Counted from the stretch's first letter, positions 8,577-17,723 are shown. The stretch: 64,000 bases of DNA from an uncultured Collinsella sp. (GCA_900542825.1 UQOY01000007.1:52684-116683), one strand, 5' to 3'. A program made the numbers and translations. Notes: a model not told the origin generated them from the sequence alone.

Positions 8577-8933
8577 CTAATCGTCGGGGGTTTCGATTTC
8601 GATACTGGCGATGTCGAGCTCACGGCCGTGCAGCAGGCGCACGTTGGCGCCGCCACATTGGGGGCAGCGGCAATGGAAACGGTCGTGCTCAAAGACCTCA
8701 CCGCAGTCCAGACACTCGCTTTGTGGATGGACTTCCTCCACGGCAAGCTCGCAGCCGCGCGTGAGCGGATCCTCGTCGCGAAACGTCTCCCAGGCAAAGT
8801 CGAGCGCCTCGCGCACGATCTCGGTCATATCCCCGATACGCAGCGTTACCAAAACGGCGCGCGAGGCCCCCGCCCCACGCGCCGCGCGAATCACTGTATC
8901 GAGTATGCCGTTGACAATGCCAACCTCGTGCAT
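8577..8933 (-). CDS. hypA: Hydrogenase maturation nickel chaperone HypA
   Basis: HypA binds nickel through its N-terminal Met-His (MHEVGI here) and holds a structural zinc in a four-Cys site, here CLDCGEVF and CRCPQCGG. Length 118 residues is normal. It lies 7 bp behind tatC and 55 bp before hypB, so the four genes are probably co-transcribed. Proximity to Tat is functionally sensible because many [NiFe] hydrogenases are exported by Tat, but that link is inference. Confidence 0.93.
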   Translation of the reverse strand: MHEVGIVNGILDTVIRAARGAGASRAVLVTLRIGDMTEIVREALDFAWETFRDEDPLTRGCELAVEEVHPQSECLDCGEVFEHDRFHCRCPQCGGANVRLLHGRELDIASIEIETPDD

Positions 8934-8939
8934 ACCGAT

Positions 8940-9734
8940 TTACTCCTCGTCGTCCTCTTCGTCGTCCGAAAACAGGTCCAGACGGCTCACAAACAAGCCC
9001 TCCTTGCCCTCGCGCGCGGTAATGACCACGCGAGCGATGGCGAGCGAAATCTCGTAGAGCGAGAGCAGGGCGCCATACATGAGCCCCAGCGTAACGGGCG
9101 AGCCGTCGGGCGTAATCACAGCCGAGCCCACAAGCAGGCCAACGTATACATAACGCCAGGCACTGCGGAAGGCCGCGTAGGACACGATGTGGAAGACGGA
9201 CAGGTAGAAGATGATGAGCGGCAGCTCAAACGCCACGCCAAAGCCAATCATAAAGAGCAGCTCCATGTTGACGTAGTTCTCCAGATCGGGCAGCGCCGTA
9301 GCGACGGCCGAGGTCTCGCCGATGAGCCACTCAAAGCCTGCAGGGATGATGATGAAGTAGCAAAAGATTGCGCCCAGGAAGAACAGCACCGTCGAGGCGA
9401 GCACCGTGGGTACGACCCACTTGCGCTCGTTGGGTCGAAGCGCCGGCAGGAAAAACGCCAGAATCTGCCAGATGATCATGGGCGTGCACATGACCACGGC
9501 CATCTTGATGGCCAGCGAAAAGCGCAGGCCAAAGCCGCCGAGCGTGGTAGTGATGTAGAACTTACCGTCCGGCACAAAGGAGCGGATGGGATCTTCCAGG
9601 ATGTCGAGCACTACAGGCGTGGCGAAATACAGCACGATAGCGGCGGCAAACACCGACACGACCACGATGGTCAGGCGGCGACGGAGTTCCCCCAGGTGAT
9701 CGAAAAGCGGCATTCGCGCAGGTCCGATAGGCAT
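8940..9734 (-). CDS. tatC: Twin-arginine translocase subunit TatC
   Basis: TatC is the polytopic membrane receptor for twin-arginine signal peptides. The 264-residue protein starts with the typical FDHLGELRRRL motif (about residues 10-20), contains six hydrophobic segments, and ends in an acidic cytoplasmic tail (DDEEDDEE). It overlaps tatA by one base (TAATG), and GGGAGG within tatA serves as ribosome-binding site, indicating coupled translation. Confidence 0.95.
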   Translation of the reverse strand: MPIGPARMPLFDHLGELRRRLTIVVVSVFAAAIVLYFATPVVLDILEDPIRSFVPDGKFYITTTLGGFGLRFSLAIKMAVVMCTPMIIWQILAFFLPALRPNERKWVVPTVLASTVLFFLGAIFCYFIIIPAGFEWLIGETSAVATALPDLENYVNMELLFMIGFGVAFELPLIIFYLSVFHIVSYAAFRSAWRYVYVGLLVGSAVITPDGSPVTLGLMYGALLSLYEISLAIARVVITAREGKEGLFVSRLDLFSDDEEDDEE

Positions 9735-10321
9735 TACTCATCGCCTCCCTTCGGGGCGTCGGCGGCAGCAGCGTCGTCCTCGGCCTCGAGCTCGAGAGCG
9801 AGCTGGTCGACGACGGCCTTGCGCTTACGGGGACGACGGGCGTAGAGGTCAGCCGTTGTGGGCTCTGCCGACTCCGGCTCGGGCTCCGGCTCTGCAGCAG
9901 GCTCGGGCTCGGCGGCGGCAGCAGCAGGCTCGGCCTTGGCAGGCTCGGCGCTCTCGGCCTCATCAGCAGCGCCTTCGCCCTCGGTGACACCCTCGCTTGC
10001 AGCCTTCTCGGCGGCAAGGCGGGCACGGCGCTCGGCAAAGGTCTCCTTCTTTGCGGGCGCGGCCGTCTCGACGGCATCCTCGTCCGCATCGGAATCGTCA
10101 TCGACGGCAGCCTTCTTGGGCTTGACCGGAGCCGACGCGGCCTCGCTTACCGGATCGATGATCTCGGACTGAACAACGGCCGTCATCTTTTCCTGCGTCT
10201 CGCGGAACTGACGGATGGCACGGCCGATCGTGCGGCCCATCTGCGGGAGCTTATCCGGGCCAAACAGCAAAAAGCCGAAGACCACGATGATCGCGAGCTC
10301 ACCCTCTCCAATACCAAACAC
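9734..10321 (-). CDS. tatA: TatA/TatB-type twin-arginine translocase subunit
   Basis: The protein (195 residues) has one N-terminal membrane helix (IGEGELAIIVVFGFLLFG) followed by the FGPDKLPQMGRTIG amphipathic helix, the TatA/TatB signature, and a long acidic Ala/Glu/Pro-rich tail. The tail is longer than in standard TatA and closer in length to TatB, so subtype is uncertain. GTG at 10321 is chosen because GGAGG lies 5 bases upstream; the longer frame from 10366 has no such site. It is the first gene of tatA-tatC-hypA-hypB. Confidence 0.88.
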   Translation of the reverse strand: MFGIGEGELAIIVVFGFLLFGPDKLPQMGRTIGRAIRQFRETQEKMTAVVQSEIIDPVSEAASAPVKPKKAAVDDDSDADEDAVETAAPAKKETFAERRARLAAEKAASEGVTEGEGAADEAESAEPAKAEPAAAAAEPEPAAEPEPEPESAEPTTADLYARRPRKRKAVVDQLALELEAEDDAAAADAPKGGDE

Positions 10322-10474
10322 ACATACCTCCAAGGCTCGATGTGAGTCGAGCCCGCACCGCGCCATTCGGCCGGAACTCGTCTATTCATTCGGTCAAGTA
10401 TAGCGCCCGGACGCCAAAACGTCCGAGCGCATCACAAACATATACCAAACGGCACGCCCTTTTGGGGGCAAAGA

Positions 10475-10789
10475 TTATGCCGCCGTGATCGAAATCTCCT
10501 GGTCGACACCCAACAGCTGAACCACGCGCATCACCTGGGGCTGCACATTGGTGCAGCTAAAGCGCTTGCCGTGGTCGCCCGCGTGGTGCGCGGCGCCCAC
10601 GAGCACGCCAATGCCCGTCGAATCGATGTAGCTCACCTGGGCAAAATCGAGCTCAACGGCCTCAGTGGGCTGCTCGAGCGCCAGGTCGATAGCATTGCGC
10701 AGGCTATCGGCGTTAGAGATATCGATCTCGCCGGTTACCTTAATGGTGTAGATCTCCGGCGTGGGGTTGGTGGAAATACCCAAATCCAT
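10475..10789 (-). CDS. STAS-domain anti-sigma-factor antagonist
   Basis: A single STAS domain of 104 residues, similar to SpoIIAA/RsbV. The phosphorylatable serine is in the conserved loop SYIDSTGIGVLVGAA. Such proteins bind and neutralise an anti-sigma kinase, releasing an alternative sigma factor. No cognate anti-sigma factor or sigma gene is adjacent: upstream is an aminotransferase (66-bp gap), downstream tatA. AAAGGAG precedes the ATG. Partner identity is unknown. Confidence 0.85.
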   Translation of the reverse strand: MDLGISTNPTPEIYTIKVTGEIDISNADSLRNAIDLALEQPTEAVELDFAQVSYIDSTGIGVLVGAAHHAGDHGKRFSCTNVQPQVMRVVQLLGVDQEISITAA

Positions 10790-10855
10790 GTATACGCTCC
10801 TTTACGTATCGAAAGTGCGGATAGTACTGGGCGCGGACTTGCGGGGCCCTAGGCG

Positions 10856-12160
10856 TTAGGCGCGCTCGGCACGAGCAAGCTCGGCAGCGACAAGCTTAAC
10901 GGCCAGCACCAGCACGTCGAGCGCGGCCTCCAGGTCATCGACCGTGGGATAGCTCGGCGCGATGCGGATGTTGGTGTCGCGCGGATCCTTGCCATAAGGC
11001 CAGGTGGCACCAGCCGGCGTAAGCTTGACGCCCAGGTCGGCACAAAGCGCTGCGACCTTTTGGGCCGAGCCCTCGGGACCATCAAAGCTCACAAAGTAGC
11101 CGCCGCGGGGATGCGTCCAAGTGGCGCAACCCGTATCGCCCAGGCCCTCGGTGAGCTTACGCTCAACGGCCTCAAAGCGCGGGCGCAAGAACTCGGCATG
11201 CTTTTTCATGTGCTCCTTGACCGCCTCGATGGTGGGAAGGAAACGCACGTGACGCAGCTGGTTGAGCTTGTCGGCGCTGATGAGGCCGGCCTTCAGGCGC
11301 TTGGAGAACTCCGCGATAACCGCGGGGCTCGCACCGATAAAGCCGATGCCGGCGCCCGGGAAGGTGATCTTGGACGTCGAGGCAAAGGCCACCACGCGAT
11401 CCTCGGTGCCCGCCGCGCGAGCGAGGTCGAAGATATTGGCGAGCTCGTCGGTCTCGTCGTACAGGTCGTGCACGCAGTAGGCGTTGTCCCAGAAGATGCG
11501 GAAATCGGGCGCGGCCGTGGGCATCTCGACCAGGCGACGCACGGTGTCCTCGCTAAAGGTGATGCCCGTGGGGTTGGAATACTTGGGCACGCACCAGATG
11601 CCCTTGATGGAGTCGTCGGCGGCAACCAGACGCTCGACCTCGTCCATGTCGGGGCCGTTGTCGGTCATCGCGACGGGGACATTCTCGATACCCAGGTCGG
11701 CGGTGATGCCAAAGTGACGGTCGTAGCCGGGAACAGGGCACAGGAACTTGACTTTCTTGCCGTCGTGCGCGGCCTCGTAAGCCTCCCAGGGCTCGCTGCC
11801 GCACGAACCGCAGCGCCAAAACATGCCGGCGATATCGTGCTCGATCAGAAGGCTCGACGAACCCAGTACGAGCGTCTGCTCGGCAGGGCAACCCAGGAAC
11901 TCCCCCGCCAGCTTGCGCGCCGAGGGAATGCCCTCAAAGCAACCGTAGTTTGAGCAGTCGACGTTGCCGTCGTGCAGATCGGCATCGGCATTGAGGATAT
12001 CGAGCATGGGTCGAGAGATGTCCACCTGGGAGGGCGACGGCTTGCCGCGGGCCATGTCGAGCGCCAGGCCCTTGGCCTTGACCTCGGCGACCTCGGCTTT
12101 GAGCGCCTCGATGGCGGCATCGAGTTCGGTGGTTTCCATCTTCTGGTAGATCGTCTGCAT
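10856..12160 (-). CDS. PLP-dependent aspartate aminotransferase, MocR-like subgroup
   Basis: The 434-residue protein is a fold-type I aminotransferase of the actinobacterial AspT type (Pfam Aminotran_MocR). Visible features: ARGKPSPSQVD near the N terminus, the substrate/PLP-phosphate region SNYGCFEGIPSARKLAGEFLG, WCVPKYSNPTG, and PLP lysine in ASTSKITFPGAG. The likely reaction is aspartate plus 2-oxoglutarate to oxaloacetate plus glutamate. It is transcribed on the minus strand before the STAS gene; GAAAGG lies upstream of the ATG. Substrate assignment is from the family, not proved here. Confidence 0.85.
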   Translation of the reverse strand: MQTIYQKMETTELDAAIEALKAEVAEVKAKGLALDMARGKPSPSQVDISRPMLDILNADADLHDGNVDCSNYGCFEGIPSARKLAGEFLGCPAEQTLVLGSSSLLIEHDIAGMFWRCGSCGSEPWEAYEAAHDGKKVKFLCPVPGYDRHFGITADLGIENVPVAMTDNGPDMDEVERLVAADDSIKGIWCVPKYSNPTGITFSEDTVRRLVEMPTAAPDFRIFWDNAYCVHDLYDETDELANIFDLARAAGTEDRVVAFASTSKITFPGAGIGFIGASPAVIAEFSKRLKAGLISADKLNQLRHVRFLPTIEAVKEHMKKHAEFLRPRFEAVERKLTEGLGDTGCATWTHPRGGYFVSFDGPEGSAQKVAALCADLGVKLTPAGATWPYGKDPRDTNIRIAPSYPTVDDLEAALDVLVLAVKLVAAELARAERA

Positions 12161-12309
12161 GGGTGCGACCTTTCGCGAAGCGGTACGTTGCAGTTCGTCT
12201 AAGTATAGACCGCCACCGCCGCAACGGTATGAAGCCGTGATAGATTAAGTCCATCGCAATTAATTACGAATCGCCGCGCATGCCGGCGTGGGGCGCCCAA
12301 GGAGGCACT

Positions 12310-12564
12310 ATGGAATACGGATCGTTCCAGGCCGAGGAATTCGGCGACCTGCAGCGCCTGGTCGACGGGCTGTTTTACGACCGCCACGCCATCGACCGCC
12401 TGGACCTGATCGTGCAGGCCGAGATCTTGGACCTGGCGCCCGACCTTATGGAAATCGTGAACCTTTTGCCGCCCGGCTACTACGACCGCCAATCGCTTTG
12501 CGACCAGCTCAACTCCGCCTTGGCCGCCCACGGCTGGGGCGCCGTCTACGGAACGGTGGAATAA
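12310..12564 (+). CDS. Small protein of unknown function
   Basis: An 84-residue protein rich in Leu, Asp and Glu, probably cytoplasmic and helical (EFGDLQRLVDGLFYDRHAID). I recognise no domain. It is accepted as a gene because AAGGAGG stands 4 bases before the ATG at 12310 and because it is the only gene-like frame between two minus-strand genes. A frame on the opposite strand (12199-12735) has no ribosome-binding site and is treated as a shadow. Confidence 0.6.
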   Translation: MEYGSFQAEEFGDLQRLVDGLFYDRHAIDRLDLIVQAEILDLAPDLMEIVNLLPPGYYDRQSLCDQLNSALAAHGWGAVYGTVE

Positions 12565-12807
12565 GCCTCGAGGTCGACGATTTGGCCCGTTTCCCGACCC
12601 TGGCGAGGCTTGTTTTAGGGCTTGTGGCCAAAAAAGGGCAAATATGAGTACTGTTATCTTTTTAGTAGCAGCGATTAGGCCCCAAATCGGCGTTTTTGCG
12701 CCTGGATTTTCTTTCCGAGCAGTAACTATCGCCAAATTGGAGTCAAGCGATTACTCGTTAACATACAGATAACATGATTGTGTTCATTATTTTCCACACC
12801 TAAAATG
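12565..12807. other. AT-rich intergenic stretch without a recognised feature
   Basis: Between the small gene and the terminator there is a locally AT-rich segment (about 12640-12800) unlike the GC-rich surroundings. It has an AGTACTGT at 12648-12655 that is repeated in inverted form (ACAGTACT) in the terminator loop at 12822-12829. No gene, promoter pair or RNA family is recognised. Confidence 0.4.
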
Positions 12808-12846
12808 AAACGCCGTTTGTGACAGTACTCACAAACGGCGTTTTTT
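12808..12846. terminator. Strong bidirectional terminator
   Basis: A perfect 14-bp stem (12808-12821 with 12830-12843), 8-base loop ACAGTACT, then six T residues on the plus strand; on the minus strand it ends in TTTCATTTT. It can end transcripts from the small gene and from nhaA. Confidence 0.9.
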
Positions 12847-12936
12847 GACCACTGGCGTGTCTGGCAGGCGGCAAGCACCGCCCGAATCCGCATTTTGAAC
12901 GCGCCCGAATCGGTTCTGGAGCCGGTTTTCGCACTC

Positions 12937-14295
12937 TTACTCGTCCTTGGGCGCGGGGTGTTTGCAGACCACGCTCATGTAGATCATACCGAGCACGGCA
13001 GCGGTGACCGAACCGGCAAGGATGGCGGCCTTGGCAGCCAGAACCTCAAACTGGGCCGTCGGGAAGGCAAGGCCGCTGATGAGGATCGACATGGTGAAGC
13101 CGATGCCGCCCAGAATGCCCACACCGGCAATCATGTGCCAGTTAACGTTATGCGGCAGCTCGCAGACCCTAAACTTAACCAGGGCAAACGTCATGCCAAA
13201 GATACCAATCGGCTTGCCCAGCAGCATGCCAAAGTACACGCCGAGCGTCACCGGGTCGGTGAGCAGCGTGCTCATATCCACACCCACTAGGCGAACTTGC
13301 GCGTTCACGAACGCAAAGATCGGCAGAATCACAAAGTTGACCGGCGTGGAGATCAGACGCTCCATGCGGATGAGCGGCGGGGTCACGCGATGCATGACGC
13401 GCTCGACCCTGGTGGTCGAGACGGTAAAGTCATGCTGGCCCAAGATGTGTGCCTCGTCGTCGTAGCGGTCATCGAGCAGCGGCAGGCACTCCCCCAACCA
13501 ATCGGTGAGGCTATCGAGCTTAACACCGCACTTGGCCGGGATGGTAAAGGCCAAGATGACGCCAGCAAGCGTGGCATGTACGCCACTCCTGAACATACAG
13601 AACCACAACAGCAGACCCAGTACCGAATACGGGGCAAGGCGGTAATGCTGCGTCTTGTTGAGCCACACGAGCGCACAGGTCACCAGCGCGGCGGCGCCCA
13701 ACCAAAACGGATTGGGGCTCTGACCGTAGAAGATAGCGATGGCGGCGATGGAGATGAGGTCGTCGGCGATGGCGAGCGTCGAGAAGAACACGCGCACGCC
13801 GTTGGGCACACGATTGCCCAAAAGCGACAGCACGCCCAGTGCAAAGGCAATATCGGTTGCCATGGGGATAGCCCAACCGTTGTGCGCGCCGGCATGGTTA
13901 AAGATCAGATAGATGCAGGCGGGAACGACGACGCCGCCCACAGCCGCCAGCATGGGAAGCATGGCCTGGCGCGGGTTTTTGAGCTCGCCGACCGTCATCT
14001 CGTACTTAAGTTCAATGCCCACCAACAAAAAGAAAATCGCCATGAGGAAGTCGTTGACGAAAAGCTCGACGGTGAGGCCAGCCGTAAGGTTGCCCAGCCC
14101 CACATACAGCGGGGTCTCCAAAAAGTGATGGATGGCCTCGTAGGCATCGGTATTGGCGCAAATGACGGCGGCGATGGCGGCGAAGACCATGACGGCAGCG
14201 GAAATCGTGCCGTTCTCGGCGATGCGCTCCCAGATGTCGTGGCGCTCAAAACGCTTGCGCTCACGAACGTTAAACAGCTGCTCAGTTGCTGCCAT
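12937..14295 (-). CDS. nhaA: Na+/H+ antiporter NhaA
   Basis: NhaA exchanges cytoplasmic sodium for external protons and guards against salt and alkaline stress. The 452-residue membrane protein has the family signatures MATDIAFALG (the substrate-region Asp of helix IV) and LAIADDL, the two adjacent aspartates that bind Na+/H+ in helix V. About 11-12 hydrophobic segments are visible, and the C-terminal helices are standard. GAAAGGAG precedes the ATG. It is monocistronic, with terminators on both sides. Confidence 0.94.
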   Translation of the reverse strand: MAATEQLFNVRERKRFERHDIWERIAENGTISAAVMVFAAIAAVICANTDAYEAIHHFLETPLYVGLGNLTAGLTVELFVNDFLMAIFFLLVGIELKYEMTVGELKNPRQAMLPMLAAVGGVVVPACIYLIFNHAGAHNGWAIPMATDIAFALGVLSLLGNRVPNGVRVFFSTLAIADDLISIAAIAIFYGQSPNPFWLGAAALVTCALVWLNKTQHYRLAPYSVLGLLLWFCMFRSGVHATLAGVILAFTIPAKCGVKLDSLTDWLGECLPLLDDRYDDEAHILGQHDFTVSTTRVERVMHRVTPPLIRMERLISTPVNFVILPIFAFVNAQVRLVGVDMSTLLTDPVTLGVYFGMLLGKPIGIFGMTFALVKFRVCELPHNVNWHMIAGVGILGGIGFTMSILISGLAFPTAQFEVLAAKAAILAGSVTAAVLGMIYMSVVCKHPAPKDE

Positions 14296-14502
14296 GGGCG
14301 GCTCCTTTCACGGGAAAGCTCCCGTCTTAAAAAAGCACGGCCCGCCCAAGTGGCGGCGCCGCGCTCTAACGTATTACGCTTGCATCTAGCCTACCCTGCA
14401 CGACAAGCACGCAGGCGTGGCCGAAAAGCGGAACCACAGGTTGAACATTATTTGCTCAACGGCACGGGCACGCCTGCCCAAGAGACGATGCGGCTCCATG
14501 CA

Positions 14503-14542
14503 CAAAAAACGACCGGAGCGCGGGGCTTCCGCGATCCGGTCG
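14503..14542 (-). terminator. Terminator of ppaC
   Basis: On the minus strand a GC-rich stem (14510-14523 with 14529-14542, one bulge) is followed by six U residues. It lies 20 bp behind the ppaC stop. Confidence 0.88.
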
Positions 14543-14562
14543 TCGGTGTTAGGTCAAAAAAC

Positions 14563-15486
14563 CTAGCAGGCGGCCATGATGGGGGCAGCGACCTGCTTCT
14601 TACGGGAGAGAACGCCCGGCATCCAGACGCCGTCGTGCTCGTCGGCAATGCCCAGGCCCTTCTGAGCAGCCTCGGTCTCACCCTCGAGCAGGACCTGCGA
14701 GCCCTCCTCCATGATGTCGGTGATGCACAGAACGATGCCGTCAGCACCCTTCTCGGCGGCGTAGGCACGCATGGCCTCGCGAATCTCGTCGATCATGCCG
14801 AGTGCGCGGGTCTTGTCGACGGTCTCGTACTGGCCGATGAGCAGCTTCTTGCCGGCGGGCTCGAACATCTTGATGTCGTTGCCGACCATCTCGGCTGCAG
14901 TGAAGGAGCCGGACGGGCGGGTGAGGAAGACCTCCATGCCAAACTTGACCGGATCGACGCCCACCTGCTCGCCGAGCTTGGCGGCGACGGCGCGGTCGAC
15001 ATCGGTGGTGGTGGGGCTCTTGAGCATGAGCGTATCGGTCATCATGGCCGAGAGCAGCAGCTTGGCCTGGACGTCGGAAAGCTCAACGCCGAGCACGCCG
15101 GCGAGCTTGGTGACGATGGTGCAGCTGGAGCCCCAGGGCAGGCAGATGTAGTGCAGCGGGCCGGCGGTCTCGAAGTCGCCGATGCGGTGATGATCGACAA
15201 CACCAAAGACCGTGGCGTCCTTAAGGCCGGCGACGGACTGGGCGGACTCGTTGTGGTCGGTGAGGACGACGAGCTGACCGGCCTCGACGGACTCGATCAC
15301 GCGGGGCTCGGCAATGCCGGCGTCGGCGAGCAGCTTGGCGGACTCTGCCGGAAGCTGACCAAGGGCGCAGGCCTCGTAGGTGTTGCCGGCATACTCAACC
15401 TGGTTGAGCAGCTGGGACAGGACGACGGCGCTCATGATGGCGTCGTTATCGGGGTTCTGGTGACCAAAGACAAGAACGTTTGCCAT
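14563..15486 (-). CDS. ppaC: Manganese-dependent inorganic pyrophosphatase, DHH family
   Basis: Family II pyrophosphatase, 307 residues, hydrolysing diphosphate from biosynthetic reactions. Metal-binding motifs are visible: FGHQNPDNDAI near residues 7-17, TDHNE and VDHHRIG, as in the Streptococcus and Bacillus enzymes. No CBS domains are inserted, so it is the constitutive short form. The C-terminal SRKKQ substrate-binding motif is present (LSRKKQVAAP). AGTGGAGG precedes the ATG. Confidence 0.95.
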   Translation of the reverse strand: MANVLVFGHQNPDNDAIMSAVVLSQLLNQVEYAGNTYEACALGQLPAESAKLLADAGIAEPRVIESVEAGQLVVLTDHNESAQSVAGLKDATVFGVVDHHRIGDFETAGPLHYICLPWGSSCTIVTKLAGVLGVELSDVQAKLLLSAMMTDTLMLKSPTTTDVDRAVAAKLGEQVGVDPVKFGMEVFLTRPSGSFTAAEMVGNDIKMFEPAGKKLLIGQYETVDKTRALGMIDEIREAMRAYAAEKGADGIVLCITDIMEEGSQVLLEGETEAAQKGLGIADEHDGVWMPGVLSRKKQVAAPIMAAC

Positions 15487-15635
15487 GGATATCCTCCACT
15501 TGATATGTGTACTTGGACGTAGCTATGGTAGCACGCTGGCGCCGAACCTTATGAGACACAAGGGCCGCGGCGCAATTTGGGGCGAGCCTGGGGGCGAAGT
15601 CTGTCCCCCTTGTACCACCCGCCCTCCTGCACCAG

Positions 15636-16589
15636 CTATTTGCCGGCGGCGCGCAGGGCTACGTAGGCGGCACCGATGATGCCGGCGTCGTTTCCGAGCG
15701 AAGCGACCTTAATGGGCGTCTCGCGCGAGGCGGAAAGCGCGTACTGCTTAAAGTGCTCGCGGACCTTGTCGAGGTAGACATCGGCCGAGGCGGATGCGCC
15801 GCCGCCGATGAGGAACATCTCGGGATCGACCACGTTGGCAATAAGCGCCAGGGCGCGACCGAGATAGTCGGCCATGGTATCGGCAGCTGCCAGCGCGAGC
15901 TTGTCGCCCTCGCGGCAGGCCTGGAACACGTCCTTGGAATCAGAAGGCCCGGTGAGCTCGATGGGCTCGACGCCTGCCTTCTTGCACTCGGCAAGGTAGT
16001 TGCTCACCACGCCGGTGGCGCTGGAATACTGCTCCAGATGGCCATGGCCGCCACAGCCGCAGGTGCGCTCCTCAGCCGGGTTCAGGCACATGTGGCCAAT
16101 CTCGCCGCCGGCACCCACAACGCCCGACACCACGTCGCCGTTGACGATAACGCCGCCGCCCACGCCGGTACCAATGGTGACCATCACCACGTTCTGTACG
16201 CCCTTGGCGGAACCGAGCCAAGCCTCGCCCATGGCAGCGGCGTTGGCATCGTTCTCATACTTAACAACCGCGTCGGGGCAGTGCTCCTGAATGGCGACTC
16301 TTAGCTCGGGCAGGTTAATGGCAATGTTGGCCTTAACCTTGGCATCGCCCGATGCCGGGATGGGGCACGGAACGGCCAGGCCAATGCCCGCCACAAAGGC
16401 GCGCGGAATCTGGGCCTTGGCGACCACCTGGTCGATAGCCTCGATCACCGCAGCAAAGCCCGCGGCGTCAACGATGGGAGGCGTGGGCACGCTGGCCTTG
16501 GCCAGCAGGTTTCCGTCCTCGTCGAACAGGCCCTCCTTAACCGAAGTGCCGCCGACGTCGATGCCGATGTAGTACTGCTTAGGTTCCAT
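15636..16589 (-). CDS. ROK-family glucokinase
   Basis: The 317-residue sugar kinase has the ATP-binding motif IGIDVGGTSVKEG at the N terminus, the sugar-binding region ENDANAAAMGEAWLG, and the ROK zinc motif CGCGGHGHLEQYSS. The likely reaction is ATP-dependent phosphorylation of glucose at C6. ATG at 16589 is chosen because GAAAGGTGG lies 8 bases upstream; a longer frame runs through the promoter region. Divergent from a GntR regulator and near manA, suggesting a small sugar-phosphate cluster. Confidence 0.88.
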   Translation of the reverse strand: MEPKQYYIGIDVGGTSVKEGLFDEDGNLLAKASVPTPPIVDAAGFAAVIEAIDQVVAKAQIPRAFVAGIGLAVPCPIPASGDAKVKANIAINLPELRVAIQEHCPDAVVKYENDANAAAMGEAWLGSAKGVQNVVMVTIGTGVGGGVIVNGDVVSGVVGAGGEIGHMCLNPAEERTCGCGGHGHLEQYSSATGVVSNYLAECKKAGVEPIELTGPSDSKDVFQACREGDKLALAAADTMADYLGRALALIANVVDPEMFLIGGGASASADVYLDKVREHFKQYALSASRETPIKVASLGNDAGIIGAAYVALRAAGK

Positions 16590-16645
16590 GGGAGCCCACC
16601 TTTCTCGTTTAAACATTGCCTGTATGGTACCGCTCCCAAGGCAAA

Positions 16646-16688
16646 AACCTACCAAAAAGGGACAGGTTTGTTTTGACAGGTTTTATCT
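16646..16688. repeat. Copy of the AGGGACAGGTTT element (single half)
   Basis: A 43-44-base stretch containing CCAAAAAGGGACAGGTTT that matches, with three differences, the strand-reversed right half of the perfect inverted repeat at 58611-58725. Only one half is present here. It lies in the ROK-GntR divergent gap. Confidence 0.7.
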
Positions 16689-16929
16689 GGGGAAATGCAG
16701 GGCATGAGATTCGGTTCGCTGGGCGGCAAAACGGCTCGACCCCATCCTCGAGCCGATCGATTCGCTCAATATCACATTATTCGAATGCATATTCATTTAG
16801 AGCGCTCTAGTTTCTAAAGAGAAGCGTTTTTTGATTATATCTTTCTCGAACTTTTCAAAAACGCAATAGGGATGCTTAGGTGTTGACTATACTTTCTTTT
16901 ATACTCAATCAAGCTGGAAAGGAGGTTCC
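16689..16929. promoter_or_regulatory. Regulatory gap before the GntR gene
   Basis: This AT-rich gap holds a hairpin CGGCTCGA/TCGAGCCG (about 16730-16755), a perfect 12-bp palindrome TAGAGCGCTCTA (16798-16809), and two TATACT boxes 11-12 bp apart after a TTGACT (about 16880-16910). The palindrome is a plausible operator and the TTGACT/TATACT region a plausible promoter, but spacing is not canonical. Confidence 0.4.
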
Positions 16930-17649
16930 ATGATTCCCAAATACGAGGCGATAGCTGCAGATATCCGTCGAAGCATCGAGGGTGGCGCTCTAAAGCCGGG
17001 CGACAAGCTTCCCACCGTCGTTGAGTTCTGCGAGCTCTATAGCGTTTCCAAAATCACCGTCAAACGAGCTATCGAGCGAATCACCGAGGAAGGTCTTATT
17101 ACCAGCCGTCGCGGATCGGGCACCTACGTTAAGGACACGGCGGGACTTCCCGGCCAGGCGTTTTTCCAGGGCAAAAACGACCGTGCCCAGGGTTTTTCGT
17201 ATGAGCACCGCGGGGAGAAGGTGACCTCGGTGGTCTACGATTTCTCGATTGTTAATCCACCAGCGGACATCGCAGCCCAGCTGGGAATTGCCGAGGATGA
17301 CTTTGCCTATCACATCGTGCGCGTGCGCCAGGCCGACGAGAAGCCCATCGTTATCGAGTACACCTACATGCCCCTCGAGCTGATTCCGGGTCTTAAAAAG
17401 AAGGACCTGTACGGATCGGTCTACCGCTTTGTCCGCGAGCAATGCGGGCTGAAGATTTCGAGCTTCCACCGTACCATTCGTGCCGTAGCGGCAACCGAGG
17501 AAGAAGCTGAGCGCCTGGACACCAAACCTGGCTCTCCCCTGCTCGAGCTCAACCAGATTGGCTTTTTGGACAGCGGCGCGGCCTTTGAGTATTCGATCTC
17601 GCGCAACGTTGGCGACCGCTTTGAGTTGCACAACGTAACGTTGGCATAG
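16930..17649 (+). CDS. GntR-family regulator with UTRA domain
   Basis: The 239-residue regulator has an N-terminal winged helix (about 1-68; KPGDKLPTVVEFCELYSVSK, ITVKRAIERITEEGL, SRRGSGTYV) and a C-terminal UTRA effector domain (about 90-235), the HutC subfamily layout. UTRA proteins usually sense sugar phosphates or related small metabolites. The AAAGGAGG ribosome-binding site is strong. Position between a ROK kinase and manA suggests control of hexose-phosphate metabolism, which is inference. Confidence 0.9.
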   Translation: MIPKYEAIAADIRRSIEGGALKPGDKLPTVVEFCELYSVSKITVKRAIERITEEGLITSRRGSGTYVKDTAGLPGQAFFQGKNDRAQGFSYEHRGEKVTSVVYDFSIVNPPADIAAQLGIAEDDFAYHIVRVRQADEKPIVIEYTYMPLELIPGLKKKDLYGSVYRFVREQCGLKISSFHRTIRAVAATEEEAERLDTKPGSPLLELNQIGFLDSGAAFEYSISRNVGDRFELHNVTLA

Positions 17650-17723
17650 GTTTTTGTAGTCATACGGGCGCTCGTTTTGAACAGTTTTATGCGGCGCCCA
17701 CGCAGCACAATGGGAGTATGCAC

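Noticed and set aside
12199..12735. 178-codon minus-strand frame opposite the small gene at 12310
   Set aside because: No ribosome-binding site; the plus-strand frame has AAGGAGG at proper spacing.
13297..15522. 741-codon plus-strand frame opposite nhaA and ppaC
   Set aside because: Spans two well-supported minus-strand genes and their terminator; antisense shadow.
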